A stretch of 64,000 nt of DNA from Christiangramia sabulilitoris. Lineage in GTDB: Bacteria > Bacteroidota > Bacteroidia > Flavobacteriales > Flavobacteriaceae. Each line of letters starts with the position of its first letter. The first letter of the stretch is position 1. The stretch covers positions 806,001-870,000 of the forward strand of contig NZ_VHSF01000001.1 in NCBI RefSeq assembly GCF_007050985.1, written 5' to 3'. The notes beneath the pieces are model-generated. The model was not told the DNA's origin. It was given only the letters and a program-made list of their open reading frames with translations, and did no database searches. This document shows positions 41,937 to 52,056 of this stretch, piece after piece. A program made the position numbers and the translations under genes.

Positions 41937-43628
41937 ATGCAGCAGTTATCAGAACAGGAACAGATTAGGAGAGAGAAATTAACGGCTATTAGAAAAGCCG
42001 GAATCAACCCATACCCAGCCGACCTATTTCCGGTAGACCACCTGACTTCAGAGATCAAAGACAACTTTGAAGAGGGAAAAAGAGTAGTGATCGCAGGCAG
42101 GCTCATGTCCAGAAGAATTCAGGGGAAAGCCTCATTTGCCGAACTTCAGGATTCAAAAGGCAGAATCCAGGTTTATTTTAACCGGGATGAAATATGTACC
42201 GGGGAAGATAAGTTTAAATATAATGAAGTCTATAAGAAGCTTCTCGATATTGGAGATTTTATAGGCATCGAAGGTGAATTGTTCAAGACGCAGGTTGGTG
42301 AAATGACCGTAATGGTAAAAGACTTCCACCTTCTAAGTAAGTCAATTCGTCCTCTCCCCCTGCCTAAAACTGATAAAGAAGGAAATACCCATGATGGGTT
42401 TAATGACCCTGAACAAAGATACAGACAGCGGTATGCAGATCTTGTGGTCAACCCCAAGGTTAAAGAGGTTTTTGTTAAGCGTACAAAGCTTTTCAACGCT
42501 ATGCGTAATTTCTTTAATGAAAGAGAATATTTTGAAGTGGAAACCCCAATTCTGCAATCTATACCCGGTGGTGCAGCAGCTAGGCCGTTTGTAACCCATC
42601 ACAATGCCCTGGATATCCCTCTTTACTTAAGGATCGCCAATGAACTTTATCTTAAGAGGTTGATCGTAGGTGGTTTCGACGGAGTTTATGAATTCTCTAA
42701 AAACTTCAGAAATGAAGGAATGGACAGAACTCATAACCCGGAATTCACTGCGATGGAAATCTATGTGGCTTATAAGGACTACAACTGGATGATGGATTTC
42801 ACCGAACAGTTACTGGAGCATTGTGCCATTGCGGTAAACGGAACCACAGATGCTACTTTCGGGGAACATAAGATCAACTTTAAAGCACCTTATAAGCGTC
42901 TTAGCATGACCGATGCTATTAAAGAATATACCGGTTTTGATATTACCGGTAAATCTGAAAAGGAGCTTTATGATGCTGCTAAAGGCATGGGCATAGAGGT
43001 GGATGATACCATGGGTAAAGGAAAGCTTATCGATGAGATCTTCGGCGAGAAATGTGAAGGCAACTTTATTCAACCAACCTTTATTACAGATTATCCAAAG
43101 GAAATGAGCCCGTTATGTAAGGAACACAGGGAAAACCCTGAACTTACCGAACGTTTTGAGCTTATGGTCTGTGGTAAAGAAATTGCCAATGCTTATTCAG
43201 AATTAAATGATCCGCTGGATCAAAGAGAGAGGTTTGAAGAACAGTTGAAATTATCTGAAAAAGGTGATGATGAGGCCATGTTCATCGATAATGACTTTTT
43301 ACGATCACTGGAATACGGAATGCCGCCAACTTCTGGTCTAGGAATTGGTATGGACAGGTTGATCATGTTCCTTACCAACAAGCAGTCCATACAGGAAGTT
43401 CTTTTCTTCCCTCAAATGAAACCTGAGAAAAAACAGGTGGAACTTTCAGAGGAAGAGAAATCTGTTTACAATTTGCTCAAGGACGATGAAGTTCATGATC
43501 TTGATAAAGTAAAGGAACAGAGTGGTTTGAGCAATAAAAAGTGGGATAAGACCATTAAATCCCTGAGAAAACATAAGATGATCGAGGTTTTTAAAGTTGA
43601 TGAAGTACTTAGCATAAAGATCGCTTAA
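41937..43628 (+). CDS. lysS: lysyl-tRNA synthetase, class II
   Basis: The protein has 563 residues from the ATG at 41937 (MQQLSEQEQIRREKLTAIRK). A longer frame open from 41817 adds 40 residues without conservation and overlaps the promoter. It charges tRNA-Lys. It has an N-terminal OB-fold (RVVIAGRLMSRRIQGKASFA), then class II motif 1, motif 2 FRNEGMDRTHNPEFTAMEIY and motif 3 GLGIGMDRLIMFLTN. An extra C-terminal winged-helix-like stretch (DDEVHDLDKVKEQSGLSNKK and on) is common in flavobacterial LysS. A terminator follows. Confidence 0.97.
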   Translation: MQQLSEQEQIRREKLTAIRKAGINPYPADLFPVDHLTSEIKDNFEEGKRVVIAGRLMSRRIQGKASFAELQDSKGRIQVYFNRDEICTGEDKFKYNEVYKKLLDIGDFIGIEGELFKTQVGEMTVMVKDFHLLSKSIRPLPLPKTDKEGNTHDGFNDPEQRYRQRYADLVVNPKVKEVFVKRTKLFNAMRNFFNEREYFEVETPILQSIPGGAAARPFVTHHNALDIPLYLRIANELYLKRLIVGGFDGVYEFSKNFRNEGMDRTHNPEFTAMEIYVAYKDYNWMMDFTEQLLEHCAIAVNGTTDATFGEHKINFKAPYKRLSMTDAIKEYTGFDITGKSEKELYDAAKGMGIEVDDTMGKGKLIDEIFGEKCEGNFIQPTFITDYPKEMSPLCKEHRENPELTERFELMVCGKEIANAYSELNDPLDQRERFEEQLKLSEKGDDEAMFIDNDFLRSLEYGMPPTSGLGIGMDRLIMFLTNKQSIQEVLFFPQMKPEKKQVELSEEEKSVYNLLKDDEVHDLDKVKEQSGLSNKKWDKTIKSLRKHKMIEVFKVDEVLSIKIA

Positions 43629-43650
43629 ACCCTATCTCAATACAATAAAA

Positions 43651-43698
43651 AATGCACCTTCCAGGCGAATGTTTCAAGTTCTGGAAGGTGTTTTTATT
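43651..43698 (+). terminator. lysS terminator
   Basis: CACCTTCCAG / CTGGAAGGTG, a 10-bp perfect stem with a 16-base loop, then TTTTTATTTT. Confidence 0.85.
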
Positions 43699-43712
43699 TT
43701 GAAGAAATTCGT

Positions 43713-43922
43713 CTATTTCTTCCCAAACAAACCTCCAAGTTTGCCGGCCATGTCACCAAGATTACCGGCATCGCCCTCTCCTTTAAGATACGAATCTACA
43801 TGGGTGGCCATCGCATCTGGCATTCTGTCTTTTAAAATTCCTGCCACCACCTGCACTGCAATTTTAGCCTGATCTTCAGTAATTCCCGCTTTTTCTGATA
43901 CCATCTTCACAATTTCTTCCAT
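43713..43922 (-). CDS. small helical protein, DUF2267-like
   Basis: The protein has 69 residues. The first 45 form helices (MEEIVKMVSEKAGITEDQ, AKIAVQVVAGILKDRMPDAM), followed by a glycine-rich tail DAGNLGDMAGKLGGLFGKK. The pattern matches small conserved flavobacterial proteins related to DUF2267, though my recall of the family is not firm. No signal peptide or membrane helix is evident. It is alone on the minus strand between lysS and the metalloprotease gene. Confidence 0.65.
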   Translation of the reverse strand: MEEIVKMVSEKAGITEDQAKIAVQVVAGILKDRMPDAMATHVDSYLKGEGDAGNLGDMAGKLGGLFGKK

Positions 43923-44128
43923 TCTTAAATTTTTAAGTTATTTGAATTTTTGATTTCTTAATATAGGAATTTGAGGTGTAAAAAGGAACATTTGAGTAGA
44001 TCCTCATTCTATTTTAAACCTTTTCACTTTGAATAAGTCCAAGAAGTGCTGAAGGCATATTTTTTATAAAAACCAATGAAGAATAACACTTTCAGTATAA
44101 GATCTTATTAATTAAAAAATACTTAACT

Positions 44129-46627
44129 ATGATTAAGAAACAGAGCCTCAGGCTTCTGATTTTAGCCCTTTCTCTATCGGTTTCGGGATGTGCTGTCTTT
44201 CAGCCCAACAAAAAAGCAGATGCTAAAACTGCCGCAACCGACAATTCAAAAAAAGATAAAAACGGACTTAAGCCTTACAACAAAGTCATCACCAAAGATG
44301 CAAAAAGTGACCAGGGATTATTTACTGTTCATGAGGTGGAAAATAAATATTTCTACGAAATCCCGGATAGTCTTTTTAACCGTGAAATGTTAACCGTAAC
44401 CCGTATCGCCAAAACCGCAAATGGAATTGGTTTTGGAGGCGGAAAGCAAAACACCCAGGTACACCGCTGGCAGAAAAAAGGTGATAAAGTATTACTTAGG
44501 GTAGTATCTTATGAAGTTTTTGCCGCAGATTCTCTTCCGGTACACGAAGCGGTGACGAATTCTAATTTTGAACCTATCGTTAAAACCTTTGATGTAAAAA
44601 CCGTTGGTAAAGATTCCATCAATAAATCTACCGTAATCGATGTAACAGATCTTTATACCAAAGATGTGCAGGCCTTAGGCCTACCAGATGGCACCAGAAA
44701 AAGATTTAAAGTTTCCAGGCTTGATGAAAGCAGATCTTATATCGACACCATAAGGTCTTATCCTGAAAATATTGAAATAAGACACGTAAAAACCTATAAC
44801 GCCGGCAACCCTCCATCTAATTCAAGCACGGGATCTATTTCTCTGGAATTCAGTAATTCCATGATCCTGCTTCCTGAAGTACCTATGGAAAGAAGATACT
44901 ATGATGAGCGCGTAGGATGGTTCACTACAGAGCAGACAGATTATGGATTAGCTGCACAAAAAAGTAAGACGGTTGAATTCCTGGACAGATGGAGACTGGA
45001 AGTCAGGGATGAAGACATGGAGAAATTCAAAAATGGTGAACTGGTTGAACCTAAAAAACCTATCATCTATTATATAGATAGAGCAACACCCAAGAAATGG
45101 ATCCCGTTTATCAAGCAGGGTATCGAAGACTGGCAGGTAGCATTTGAAGCGGCTGGTTTCAAAAATGCTATTATCGCTAAAGACGCTCCTACTTTAGAAG
45201 AAGATCCAGACTGGAGCCCGGAAGACGTGAGATACTCTGTAGTGAGATATCTGGCATCTCCAATCCCCAATGCGAACGGACCCCACGTAAGTGATCCTAG
45301 ATCTGGAGAGATCCTTGAATCTGATATTAACTGGTATCACAACGTAATGACCTTATTAAGAAACTGGTACTTTGTGCAAACAGCAGCGATAAATCCTGAA
45401 GCTCAGGACGTGGCTTTTAAAGACGAAGTAATGGGTAGATTAATACGTTTTGTATCTGCTCATGAGGTGGGTCATACTTTAGGCTTACCTCATAACATGG
45501 GAAGCAGTGTTGCTTACCCGGTAGAAAAATTAAGAGATCCTGAATTCACTCAGAAATTTGGTACAGCTCCTTCAATTATGGACTATGCAAGGTTTAATTA
45601 TGTGGCGCAACCAGAAGATGGAGATGTTGCCTTAATGCCAAATATTGGACCCTACGATAAGTATGCTATCGAATGGGGTTACAGACCAATTCCTGAATTA
45701 GATGGAAAGGAAGAAAAGCCCGTATTAGACGAGTGGATCCTGGAACATGCCGGAGACCCGATGTACAGATTCGGAGCTCAGCAGGGTGGTGGAGTTATCG
45801 ACCCTAGTTCTCAAACTGAAGATCTAGGTGATGATGCCATGCTGGCCAGTGAATATGGAATCAAGAATCTTAAAAGAATTGTTCCCAATTTAATTGAATG
45901 GACCGCTGAAGATGGTAAGGATTACAAAGACCTGGAAGATCTTTATGCGCAGGTACTTTCTCAATATAATAGATATATGGGACATGTGACCGCAAATATT
46001 GGTGGTGTCTACAAGTACACTAAAACATACGACCAGGATGGCGCGGTATACACTCACGTGGATAAAGAAACACAGGAAAGGGCAATGGAATTCCTGAACG
46101 AGCAATTATTCGACACCCCGGAATGGATGATTAGCCAGGAGATTTTTAACAAGATAGAATTTGACGGAAATGTTGAACGCATAAGAAGAATGCAGCAACG
46201 TACCCTTAATAATATTCTGGATTTCGGAAGAATGGCCAGGTTAATGGAAAATGAAGAAGTGAACGGCAAAGATGCTTATTCGCTACTGGATATGATGACA
46301 GACCTACGAAAAGGGATCTGGAGTGAGGTTTATTCTGGAAAGCGAATTGATCGTTATCGCAGAAACCTTCAGCGTGCCTATGTGGAACGTATGGAGCACC
46401 TAATGAATGAAGAACAGGATGAAATTCCTGCCAGATGGAGACAATGGATCAACAGAAGTGATGTAAACGTTTCTCAGAGTGATATTAGGCCGGTGGTTAG
46501 AGGAGAACTAACGACTTTGGAAAGACAGATTAAGAACTCTCTGAACCGAACGGGAGATACACTTACGCGCTATCATTTAAAAGATATTCTGGAAAGAATT
46601 GACCATATACTAAACCCGGAGGCATAA
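44129..46627 (+). CDS. secreted zinc-dependent metalloprotease (DUF5117/DUF5118 type)
   Basis: The protein has 832 residues. A lipoprotein signal (SLRLLILALSLSVSGC) gives a lipidated Cys near residue 21, so it is membrane-anchored in the periplasm or at the surface. DUF5118/DUF5117-like domains occupy about residues 45-330. The catalytic site is HEVGHTLGLPHN near 444-455, the HExxHxxxxxH form of metzincin-like zinc proteases, followed by a downstream SIMDYARFNYVAQPED segment that can serve as a Met-turn. Substrates are unknown. It ends in a clear terminator. Confidence 0.92.
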   Translation: MIKKQSLRLLILALSLSVSGCAVFQPNKKADAKTAATDNSKKDKNGLKPYNKVITKDAKSDQGLFTVHEVENKYFYEIPDSLFNREMLTVTRIAKTANGIGFGGGKQNTQVHRWQKKGDKVLLRVVSYEVFAADSLPVHEAVTNSNFEPIVKTFDVKTVGKDSINKSTVIDVTDLYTKDVQALGLPDGTRKRFKVSRLDESRSYIDTIRSYPENIEIRHVKTYNAGNPPSNSSTGSISLEFSNSMILLPEVPMERRYYDERVGWFTTEQTDYGLAAQKSKTVEFLDRWRLEVRDEDMEKFKNGELVEPKKPIIYYIDRATPKKWIPFIKQGIEDWQVAFEAAGFKNAIIAKDAPTLEEDPDWSPEDVRYSVVRYLASPIPNANGPHVSDPRSGEILESDINWYHNVMTLLRNWYFVQTAAINPEAQDVAFKDEVMGRLIRFVSAHEVGHTLGLPHNMGSSVAYPVEKLRDPEFTQKFGTAPSIMDYARFNYVAQPEDGDVALMPNIGPYDKYAIEWGYRPIPELDGKEEKPVLDEWILEHAGDPMYRFGAQQGGGVIDPSSQTEDLGDDAMLASEYGIKNLKRIVPNLIEWTAEDGKDYKDLEDLYAQVLSQYNRYMGHVTANIGGVYKYTKTYDQDGAVYTHVDKETQERAMEFLNEQLFDTPEWMISQEIFNKIEFDGNVERIRRMQQRTLNNILDFGRMARLMENEEVNGKDAYSLLDMMTDLRKGIWSEVYSGKRIDRYRRNLQRAYVERMEHLMNEEQDEIPARWRQWINRSDVNVSQSDIRPVVRGELTTLERQIKNSLNRTGDTLTRYHLKDILERIDHILNPEA

Positions 46628-46650
46628 GCCTTTTAGACTTTAATGAAAAG

Positions 46651-46682
46651 AAGCTACCGTTTAAAAGCGGTAGCTTTTTTTG
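46651..46682 (+). terminator. metalloprotease gene terminator
   Basis: AAGCTACCG / CGGTAGCTT stem with an 8-base loop and seven T. Confidence 0.88.
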
Positions 46683-46745
46683 TTAAAGAGAATTTTTTTA
46701 ATGAAACATGGTGTAAATTTAATAGGTATAACCAATAACAATCAG

Positions 46746-47207
46746 ATGATGAAAAGGATAATTTTAGTAGCGATGGTACTTTCTCTTTCGGTAAGCGGCC
46801 TGGCCCAGATAAAAAAAGAGAAAAAGATGGAGTCGATGCATGATTCTAAAAGCGTTATGGATCATGATAATCAGGAGGCACGGGCCATGATCTATGCAGA
46901 TAAAATGGCCACCAGGCTTAGTTTGAATCTCGAGCAAAAAGAAAAGATAAGGGAAGCACATTTAAAAAGATTAGAGAATGAAAAAGATCTCAAAACCGCA
47001 ATGTTGAATTCGAAAGATTCCATGATAGAAGAAAAAAAAGATATGATGGAGCAACGAAAGCAAATTCAGCAGGATTTCAAGGATGACATGAAGGCTATTC
47101 TTAATGCAAACCAGTTTTCTAGGTGGAAAGGAATGCATGAGCGAGAAATGAAAATGAATGAAAAGGCTTATAAACTAAAAAAGAACAAAGGTGACAAGAT
47201 CGAATAG
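46746..47207 (+). CDS. small exported Spy/CpxP-like (LTXXQ) protein
   Basis: The protein has 153 residues from the ATG at 46746 (with a second ATG directly after). Earlier in-frame ATGs at 46680 and 46701 give a poor signal. The signal peptide ends LSVSGLAQ. The mature protein is rich in charge and methionine: MATRLSLNLEQKEKIREAHL resembles the LTxxQ segment, then comes a long helix with many Lys/Glu/Met and DMKAILNANQFSRWKGMHE, the second motif. Spy/CpxP relatives are periplasmic chaperones or stress sensors, often metal-linked. The methionine-rich composition (MESMHDSKSVMDHDNQ) could bind copper. A related broken gene follows. Confidence 0.75.
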   Translation: MMKRIILVAMVLSLSVSGLAQIKKEKKMESMHDSKSVMDHDNQEARAMIYADKMATRLSLNLEQKEKIREAHLKRLENEKDLKTAMLNSKDSMIEEKKDMMEQRKQIQQDFKDDMKAILNANQFSRWKGMHEREMKMNEKAYKLKKNKGDKIE

Positions 47208-47302
47208 CAATCTTTAAACACCTGGCTTTCCATAATTTATAGCTGCATTTTTATTTTAGTAGCCCAGGTAAGGTCTCGTAAAAAGAAACATAAAACATGC
47301 TA

Positions 47303-47704
47303 ATGAAAAAATTAATCGTCCTATCTTTTATTTTATTAAGCTTTACCGGTTTTTCCCAGGATCTTTCTGAACAACAGCCAGAAATAAGTATTGAAGAAAT
47401 GGCCAGGTTGAAGGCTTAGCTACTGGCCATGCAATTAGATCTGACTGAAGGGCAGGAGCAAAACCTTATTGCTCTCTACACCAAGCAGCTTAAGGAAAAA
47501 AGCGAATTACCCGAGGAAACTAGTGAAATAAGAAAAGGGATCAGAGATGAGAACAGTGAGCAGAGAAGGGAAATAACAGAAATAGACGAAGAAAATAAAA
47601 GTGAACTTCGATCTATTTTAACCGAAGAGCAATTTACCAAATGGGAAGGCTTGCAGAAAAAAAGGCGCATGGGAAGACCTGCACCTCAAAAATTAAAGAA
47701 TTAG
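47303..47704 (+). pseudogene. Spy/CpxP-like gene interrupted by an in-frame amber codon
   Basis: The frame reads from ATG 47303 with a good signal peptide (MKKLIVLSFILLSFTGFSQ) through SIEEMARLKA. It meets TAG at 47417-47419 and continues without a shift to 47704: LLAMQLDLTEGQEQNLIALY, then KGIRDENSEQRREITEIDEE and LRSILTEEQFTKWEGLQKKR. Both halves together make a normal LTxxQ protein of about 133 residues, so a single substitution (for example GAG or CAG to TAG) explains the break. The 3' part alone, from ATG 47429, would lack a signal. It may be a true nonsense mutation, a sequencing error or a suppressed codon. Confidence 0.8.
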
Positions 47705-47741
47705 AATTTATTGACTAAATGGGAGGTTTAAGCTTTCCATT

Positions 47742-48965
47742 TTAATTCACGAAAAACTTTATTATTAGTCCTCCAACTATCCATAAATAGCAGGCGAAAG
47801 CCAGATATTTCAATGTATTTTCCAGGACTTTACTTTTAGGAGCCATTTCTTTCATAAACATTACATCATCCCTTTTAAAAAAACCGAGATAGATCAAAAA
47901 TCCTGATATAGCCAGGAAAGCCATGTTAAGCCAGAAAGTATAATCTATCGCGAAATATTCTGCATCCTGAATTTTAACCTGGGATGGATCTGGTAAAATA
48001 TTAAACAGGTCAAAACAATAATGTAAAGTAAGGGATGCTCCAATAAGGGATGCAAATAACAGGAACAGGATAAAAAAGCTCATTTTCCAACCATAATATT
48101 TTGCATTGATCCTTAAGATAGGAAACACCACAAGATCACTAAATATAAAGGCCATTACCCCGGCAAAACTTACTCCTTTACCAAATAGTAAAGCAGCCAG
48201 CGGAATATTCCCCATTGAGCCTATAAAGGTTATGAAAGCTGCAACCGGTCCAACGATGATATGCTCCAGGATGGTAAAAAAACCAAATTCAGTTTTTCCC
48301 TGCCCACTGTTGATGAACAAGGTTTCAAAAAAAGAATCGGGAACAAAGGCTGCAACAATACCGGCAATGGTAAAACCAACCGTAACATCCTTCCACACCA
48401 TTTTCCATTCCATCCCGTATTGCTGAGCAACTTTTGCCCAGCTGGTCTCAGACTTCATCTTCTTTTTCCAGGATTTGTCTGAGTTCTCCTCATCATCATC
48501 TTCATCATCCAGCTTTTTGCGGGCATTTTCGATAAGCTTTTTAGGATTGATAATTCGAATTAACAACCAGCTGATAAGGATCAATAAAATTCCTCCTACA
48601 TATTCTCCTACCACGAACTGCCATCCCAGAAATATGGAAATAATGATTCCTAATTCTATTACCAGGTTTGTTGAAGCCAGCAGGAAGGCGATTGAAGAGA
48701 CAAAGCTGGCACCTTTTTTAAACAGACTTTTCGTGGAGGCCAGGGCGGCAAAACTACATGAGCTACTTATAAATCCAAAAAAGGTACCCAGCAACAGGCC
48801 TTTCGATTCTTCTTCCCCCATAGTTTGCTGCATCTTCTTTTCGGTTACAAAGACCTGGATCATACTACTAATTACATATCCAAGGGCAAAAGCCCATAAG
48901 GCCATCCAGAAAAATCCACTGGTGGTGTAGGCTGCTTCTCCCCATTTATTCAAAAATTCCTGCAT
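47742..48965 (-). CDS. permease, DUF318/ArsP-like
   Basis: The protein has 407 residues with about eight to nine membrane helices in two blocks, separated by an acidic linker near residues 155-170 (KKLDDEDDDEENSDKSWKKK). The first block has LLGTFFGFISSSCSFAALAS and FVSSIAFLLASTNLVIELG, and the second has IVGPVAAFITFIGSMGNIPL with FSDLVVFPILRI, which is the paired permease plan of the DUF318/ArsP family. Such permeases are linked to export of metals or metalloids. The Cys in SSSCSF is a candidate metal contact. It is the last gene of the metal block on the minus strand. Confidence 0.85.
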   Translation of the reverse strand: MQEFLNKWGEAAYTTSGFFWMALWAFALGYVISSMIQVFVTEKKMQQTMGEEESKGLLLGTFFGFISSSCSFAALASTKSLFKKGASFVSSIAFLLASTNLVIELGIIISIFLGWQFVVGEYVGGILLILISWLLIRIINPKKLIENARKKLDDEDDDEENSDKSWKKKMKSETSWAKVAQQYGMEWKMVWKDVTVGFTIAGIVAAFVPDSFFETLFINSGQGKTEFGFFTILEHIIVGPVAAFITFIGSMGNIPLAALLFGKGVSFAGVMAFIFSDLVVFPILRINAKYYGWKMSFFILFLLFASLIGASLTLHYCFDLFNILPDPSQVKIQDAEYFAIDYTFWLNMAFLAISGFLIYLGFFKRDDVMFMKEMAPKSKVLENTLKYLAFACYLWIVGGLIIKFFVN

Positions 48966-49002
48966 AAATAAAATTTTCTTATTCTTATTGTTTTTTCGTC
49001 AA

Positions 49003-49199
49003 GCTGCTCCGATGCTTCGGGAGATTCAGCTAATCGAACAGATCCTGAAACAAGTTCAGGATAACATCCAGTTCAATTTTTTTAGACCCTGAATTAAATT
49101 CAGGGTGACGTTTTCGATTTAATGTCATTCAGAACGTAGCGATAGCGCAGTGAAGAATCTCATGCGCAGGAAGAGATTCCTCCTTCCGTCGGAATGACA
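49003..49199. repeat. cluster of palindromic intergenic repeats
   Basis: Between the permease and ATPase genes lie three palindromes in a row: TCCTGAA..TTCAGGA (49043-49061), ACCCTGAATT-A-AATTCAGGGT (49086-49106) and a longer imperfect one (49123-49199) beginning TGTCATTC and ending GAATGACA. The last contains GAAGAATCT and AGATTCCTCCTTC as inner arms. TGTCATTC..GAATGACA elements are a common REP-like repeat in flavobacteria. Confidence 0.7.
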
Positions 49200-49210
49200 C
49201 AGTCCTATTA

Positions 49211-51928
49211 TTATAGTTTTACATTCCTCAACCTCAGCGCATTTCCAATTACAGATACCGAACTAAAACTCATGGCCAGGGCAGCGATCATAGGGGATAG
49301 CAATAATCCAAAGAAAGGATATAAGACTCCCGCCGCAACCGGTACACCCAGACTATTATAAATAAGGGCAAAAAATAAATTCTGCTTAATATTCCTCATT
49401 ACTTTTTCGCTAAGCCTGATTGCTTTCAAAACTCCTTTCAGATCTCCTTTCACCAGGGTGATTTGCGCACTTTCTATAGCAACATCGGTTCCGGTGCCCA
49501 TGGCAATCCCAATATTTGCCTGGGCAAGGGCAGGCGCATCATTGATACCATCTCCGGCCATAGCCACCTTTCTACCTGCTGCCTGAAGCTTTTTAACCTC
49601 TTCCATTTTATTCTGTGGCAACATGCCTGCTTTAAAATCAGACAGGTTCAATTCTCTGGCCACAGCTCCGGCTGTTTTCTCATTATCCCCGGTAAGCATG
49701 ATCACTTTAATGCCTTCCTTCTGAAGTTCATTCAAAGCATCTTTACTGTTCTGCTTGATCTTATCTGAAATAGTAATATATCCCACAACTTTCCCGTCAA
49801 CCGCCAGAAAAGAAACCGTTTTTCCCTGATCCTGTTCAGCTGAAACCTGTTTCAGGATTGCTTTCGGGATTTCAGCATTTTTAGCCTGCATTAAACTATC
49901 ATTTCCCAGAGACATTCGTTTGCCTTCAAAAATTGCTTCCACCCCTTTCCCGGTTACCGAATTGAATTCTGTTGCTTCGCCGTAGTTTATATTTTCGGTA
50001 TCTGCATGTTTAACTGTTGCGGTAGCGAGGGGATGTTCGCTTTGAGCGTTCACCGAAGCGATCAATCTAATGATCTCCTTCTCTGTAAAATCAGGATGCA
50101 CAGGCACTACCCTTTCTACAGAAGGTTTTCCCTGGGTAATGGTACCGGTTTTATCAATGATCAGGGTATCGATTGCATTCATTTCTTCCAGGGCACGGGC
50201 ATTCTTGATCAAAACCCCGTTTCCTGCACCTTTGCCAACACCCACCATGACAGACATGGGAGTAGCCAGACCAAGAGCGCAGGGGCATGCAATAATTAGA
50301 ACGGCAATGGCATTTACAAGTGCATAGACATACGAAGGTTCAGGGCCCCAGATCGCCCAGGCAATAAATGTAAGTACCGAAATAACTACTACGATGGGAA
50401 CGAAATAAGCTGAGATCTTATCGGCAAGTTTTTGAATAGGTGCCTGTGATCTACTGGCTTCATTTACCATTTTTATGATTTGCGCTAAAAGTGTCTCATC
50501 CCCCACCTTTTCTGCCGTCATGGTAAAACTTTTATTGCCATTTATAGTTCCGGAACTTACTTTATCGCCCTCTGCTTTATCCACTGGAATTGGTTCTCCT
50601 GTGATCATGGATTCATCAATACTGGAACTACCGGTTGTTATAGTTCCATCTACGGGAATTTTCTCCCCTGGTTTCACTCTTAAAATATCTCCCTGCCTGA
50701 TGCTATCTATAGAAATGGTTTCTTCTTTTCCGTTCTTTACCCGAACGGCACTATTGGGTGCGAGTTTCAATAACTCTCTAATCGCAGAATTTGTTCTGCT
50801 GTGCGCCCTTGCTTCCAGTACCTGTCCCATTAATACCAGGGTAAGAATTACCGTTGCTGCCTCAAAATACACATGCACTGTACCTGCTTCAGTTTTAAAC
50901 TGCGGGGGAAAAAAATCAGGAAATATAAGACCGAAAACGCTAAAAACCCAGGCTACCCCTGCCCCTATTCCAATAAGGGTAAACATATTGAGGTTCCAGG
51001 TTTTTACAGATCTCCAGGCCCGCTCAAAAAACATCCAGGTCGCATAAAAAACAACCGGTAGCGAAAGCACTAGCTGAATCCAGTTCCAAACCTTTATATC
51101 TGCCATTTCATACAAGGGGTTATCCGGAAACATTTCAGACATAGCGATCAGAAATACCGGCAGCGTAAACGCTACCGCAATCCAGAATTTCTTTAAAAGA
51201 GCTTTATAACCTTTTTCCTCAGCCGATGGTTCCGGTTCCATTGGTACCAGGTCCATCCCGCAGATAGGGCAGTCTCCCGGTTCATCTCTTTCTACTTCCT
51301 GATGCATAGGGCAGGTAAATTTCACTTTAGTAGCTGCACTTACCTCCTCTACCAGGTCCATCCCGCAAACAGGACAGTCGCCGGGTTTATTATAAGTTTT
51401 ATCTCCTTCGCAATGCATGGGACAATACCAGGTTCCTGTGCCTACGCCTTGCTGCTCCTGCTTTTTTTTCTTTGGGGGTTCTTCCTCAGACCACATAATG
51501 TTGTAACCACCACCTGCTTCCCCCAGAGCCTTTTTAAAATCTTCTATAGGAATATGGCTACTCATACGAATCTCTGCCTGTGCCTTCACCAGGTCTACAG
51601 AGGCTTTGGTCACGCCTGAAACACTATTAAGAGTAGTTTCCACATGGGAGCGACAACCATTACAGGTCATTCCGGTAACTTTATAAATATGGGTCATGGA
51701 CCCGTCAGCAAACTTTTCCGGTTCATAAATATGATAATTTCCACCGGCCGCAGAAAGGGCTTCTTCAAGATGTTCCAAAGTTACATGCCTTTCCATCTCC
51801 ACTTCAGCTTCTCCCGCTTTAAGGTCTACCTCAACACCAGCTATACCCTCTACTTCAGAAAGGGTTTTTTCTACATGAGATCTGCATCCATTGCAGCTCA
51901 TTCCGCTGACTTTATATGTATGTTTCAT
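49211..51928 (-). CDS. copA: copper-exporting P-type ATPase (CopA type)
   Basis: The protein has 905 residues. It pumps Cu(I) (or Ag(I)) out of the cytoplasm. In order it has two HMA domains with GMSCNGC (Cys 12 and 15) and GMTCNGC near 88, and then two cysteine-rich 'heavy-metal binding' segments, [20 protein letters not shown] and [20 protein letters not shown], with CGMDL after each. The P1B ATPase core carries the membrane motif CPC ([11 protein letters not shown] near 548), the phosphorylation site DKTGT near 592 and [16 protein letters not shown]. Having two HMA plus two such segments is a rich array of N-terminal binding sites. A repeat cluster separates it from the permease gene. Confidence 0.96.
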   Translation of the reverse strand: MKHTYKVSGMSCNGCRSHVEKTLSEVEGIAGVEVDLKAGEAEVEMERHVTLEHLEEALSAAGGNYHIYEPEKFADGSMTHIYKVTGMTCNGCRSHVETTLNSVSGVTKASVDLVKAQAEIRMSSHIPIEDFKKALGEAGGGYNIMWSEEEPPKKKKQEQQGVGTGTWYCPMHCEGDKTYNKPGDCPVCGMDLVEEVSAATKVKFTCPMHQEVERDEPGDCPICGMDLVPMEPEPSAEEKGYKALLKKFWIAVAFTLPVFLIAMSEMFPDNPLYEMADIKVWNWIQLVLSLPVVFYATWMFFERAWRSVKTWNLNMFTLIGIGAGVAWVFSVFGLIFPDFFPPQFKTEAGTVHVYFEAATVILTLVLMGQVLEARAHSRTNSAIRELLKLAPNSAVRVKNGKEETISIDSIRQGDILRVKPGEKIPVDGTITTGSSSIDESMITGEPIPVDKAEGDKVSSGTINGNKSFTMTAEKVGDETLLAQIIKMVNEASRSQAPIQKLADKISAYFVPIVVVISVLTFIAWAIWGPEPSYVYALVNAIAVLIIACPCALGLATPMSVMVGVGKGAGNGVLIKNARALEEMNAIDTLIIDKTGTITQGKPSVERVVPVHPDFTEKEIIRLIASVNAQSEHPLATATVKHADTENINYGEATEFNSVTGKGVEAIFEGKRMSLGNDSLMQAKNAEIPKAILKQVSAEQDQGKTVSFLAVDGKVVGYITISDKIKQNSKDALNELQKEGIKVIMLTGDNEKTAGAVARELNLSDFKAGMLPQNKMEEVKKLQAAGRKVAMAGDGINDAPALAQANIGIAMGTGTDVAIESAQITLVKGDLKGVLKAIRLSEKVMRNIKQNLFFALIYNSLGVPVAAGVLYPFFGLLLSPMIAALAMSFSSVSVIGNALRLRNVKL

Positions 51929-52020
51929 TATTTGTTAACCATTTTATTAAGTCATGAGGCAAAGATAAACTATGGAAATCTCTCAGGTTTTGGTTCAGTA
52001 AATATTCCCCGAAAATAAAA

Positions 52021-52050
52021 ATGCCCGGTTTACTATTGCAACCGGGCATC
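52021..52050 (-). terminator. terminator after the Csp-like gene
   Basis: ATGCCCGG / CCGGGCAT perfect stem, followed on the minus strand by TTTTATTTT. It lies just beyond the Csp stop, so the ATPase gene downstream needs its own promoter. Confidence 0.85.
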
Positions 52051-52056
52051 TAATCT

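Noticed and set aside
47417-47419. The amber codon as a site for pyrrolysine or another special residue
   Set aside because: Pyrrolysine is not known in this group and no matching machinery is in the window. A simple mutation or sequencing error is far more likely.
50475-51047. A 190-codon frame opposite copA
   Set aside because: It is antisense to the P-type ATPase core and without domain or start context.
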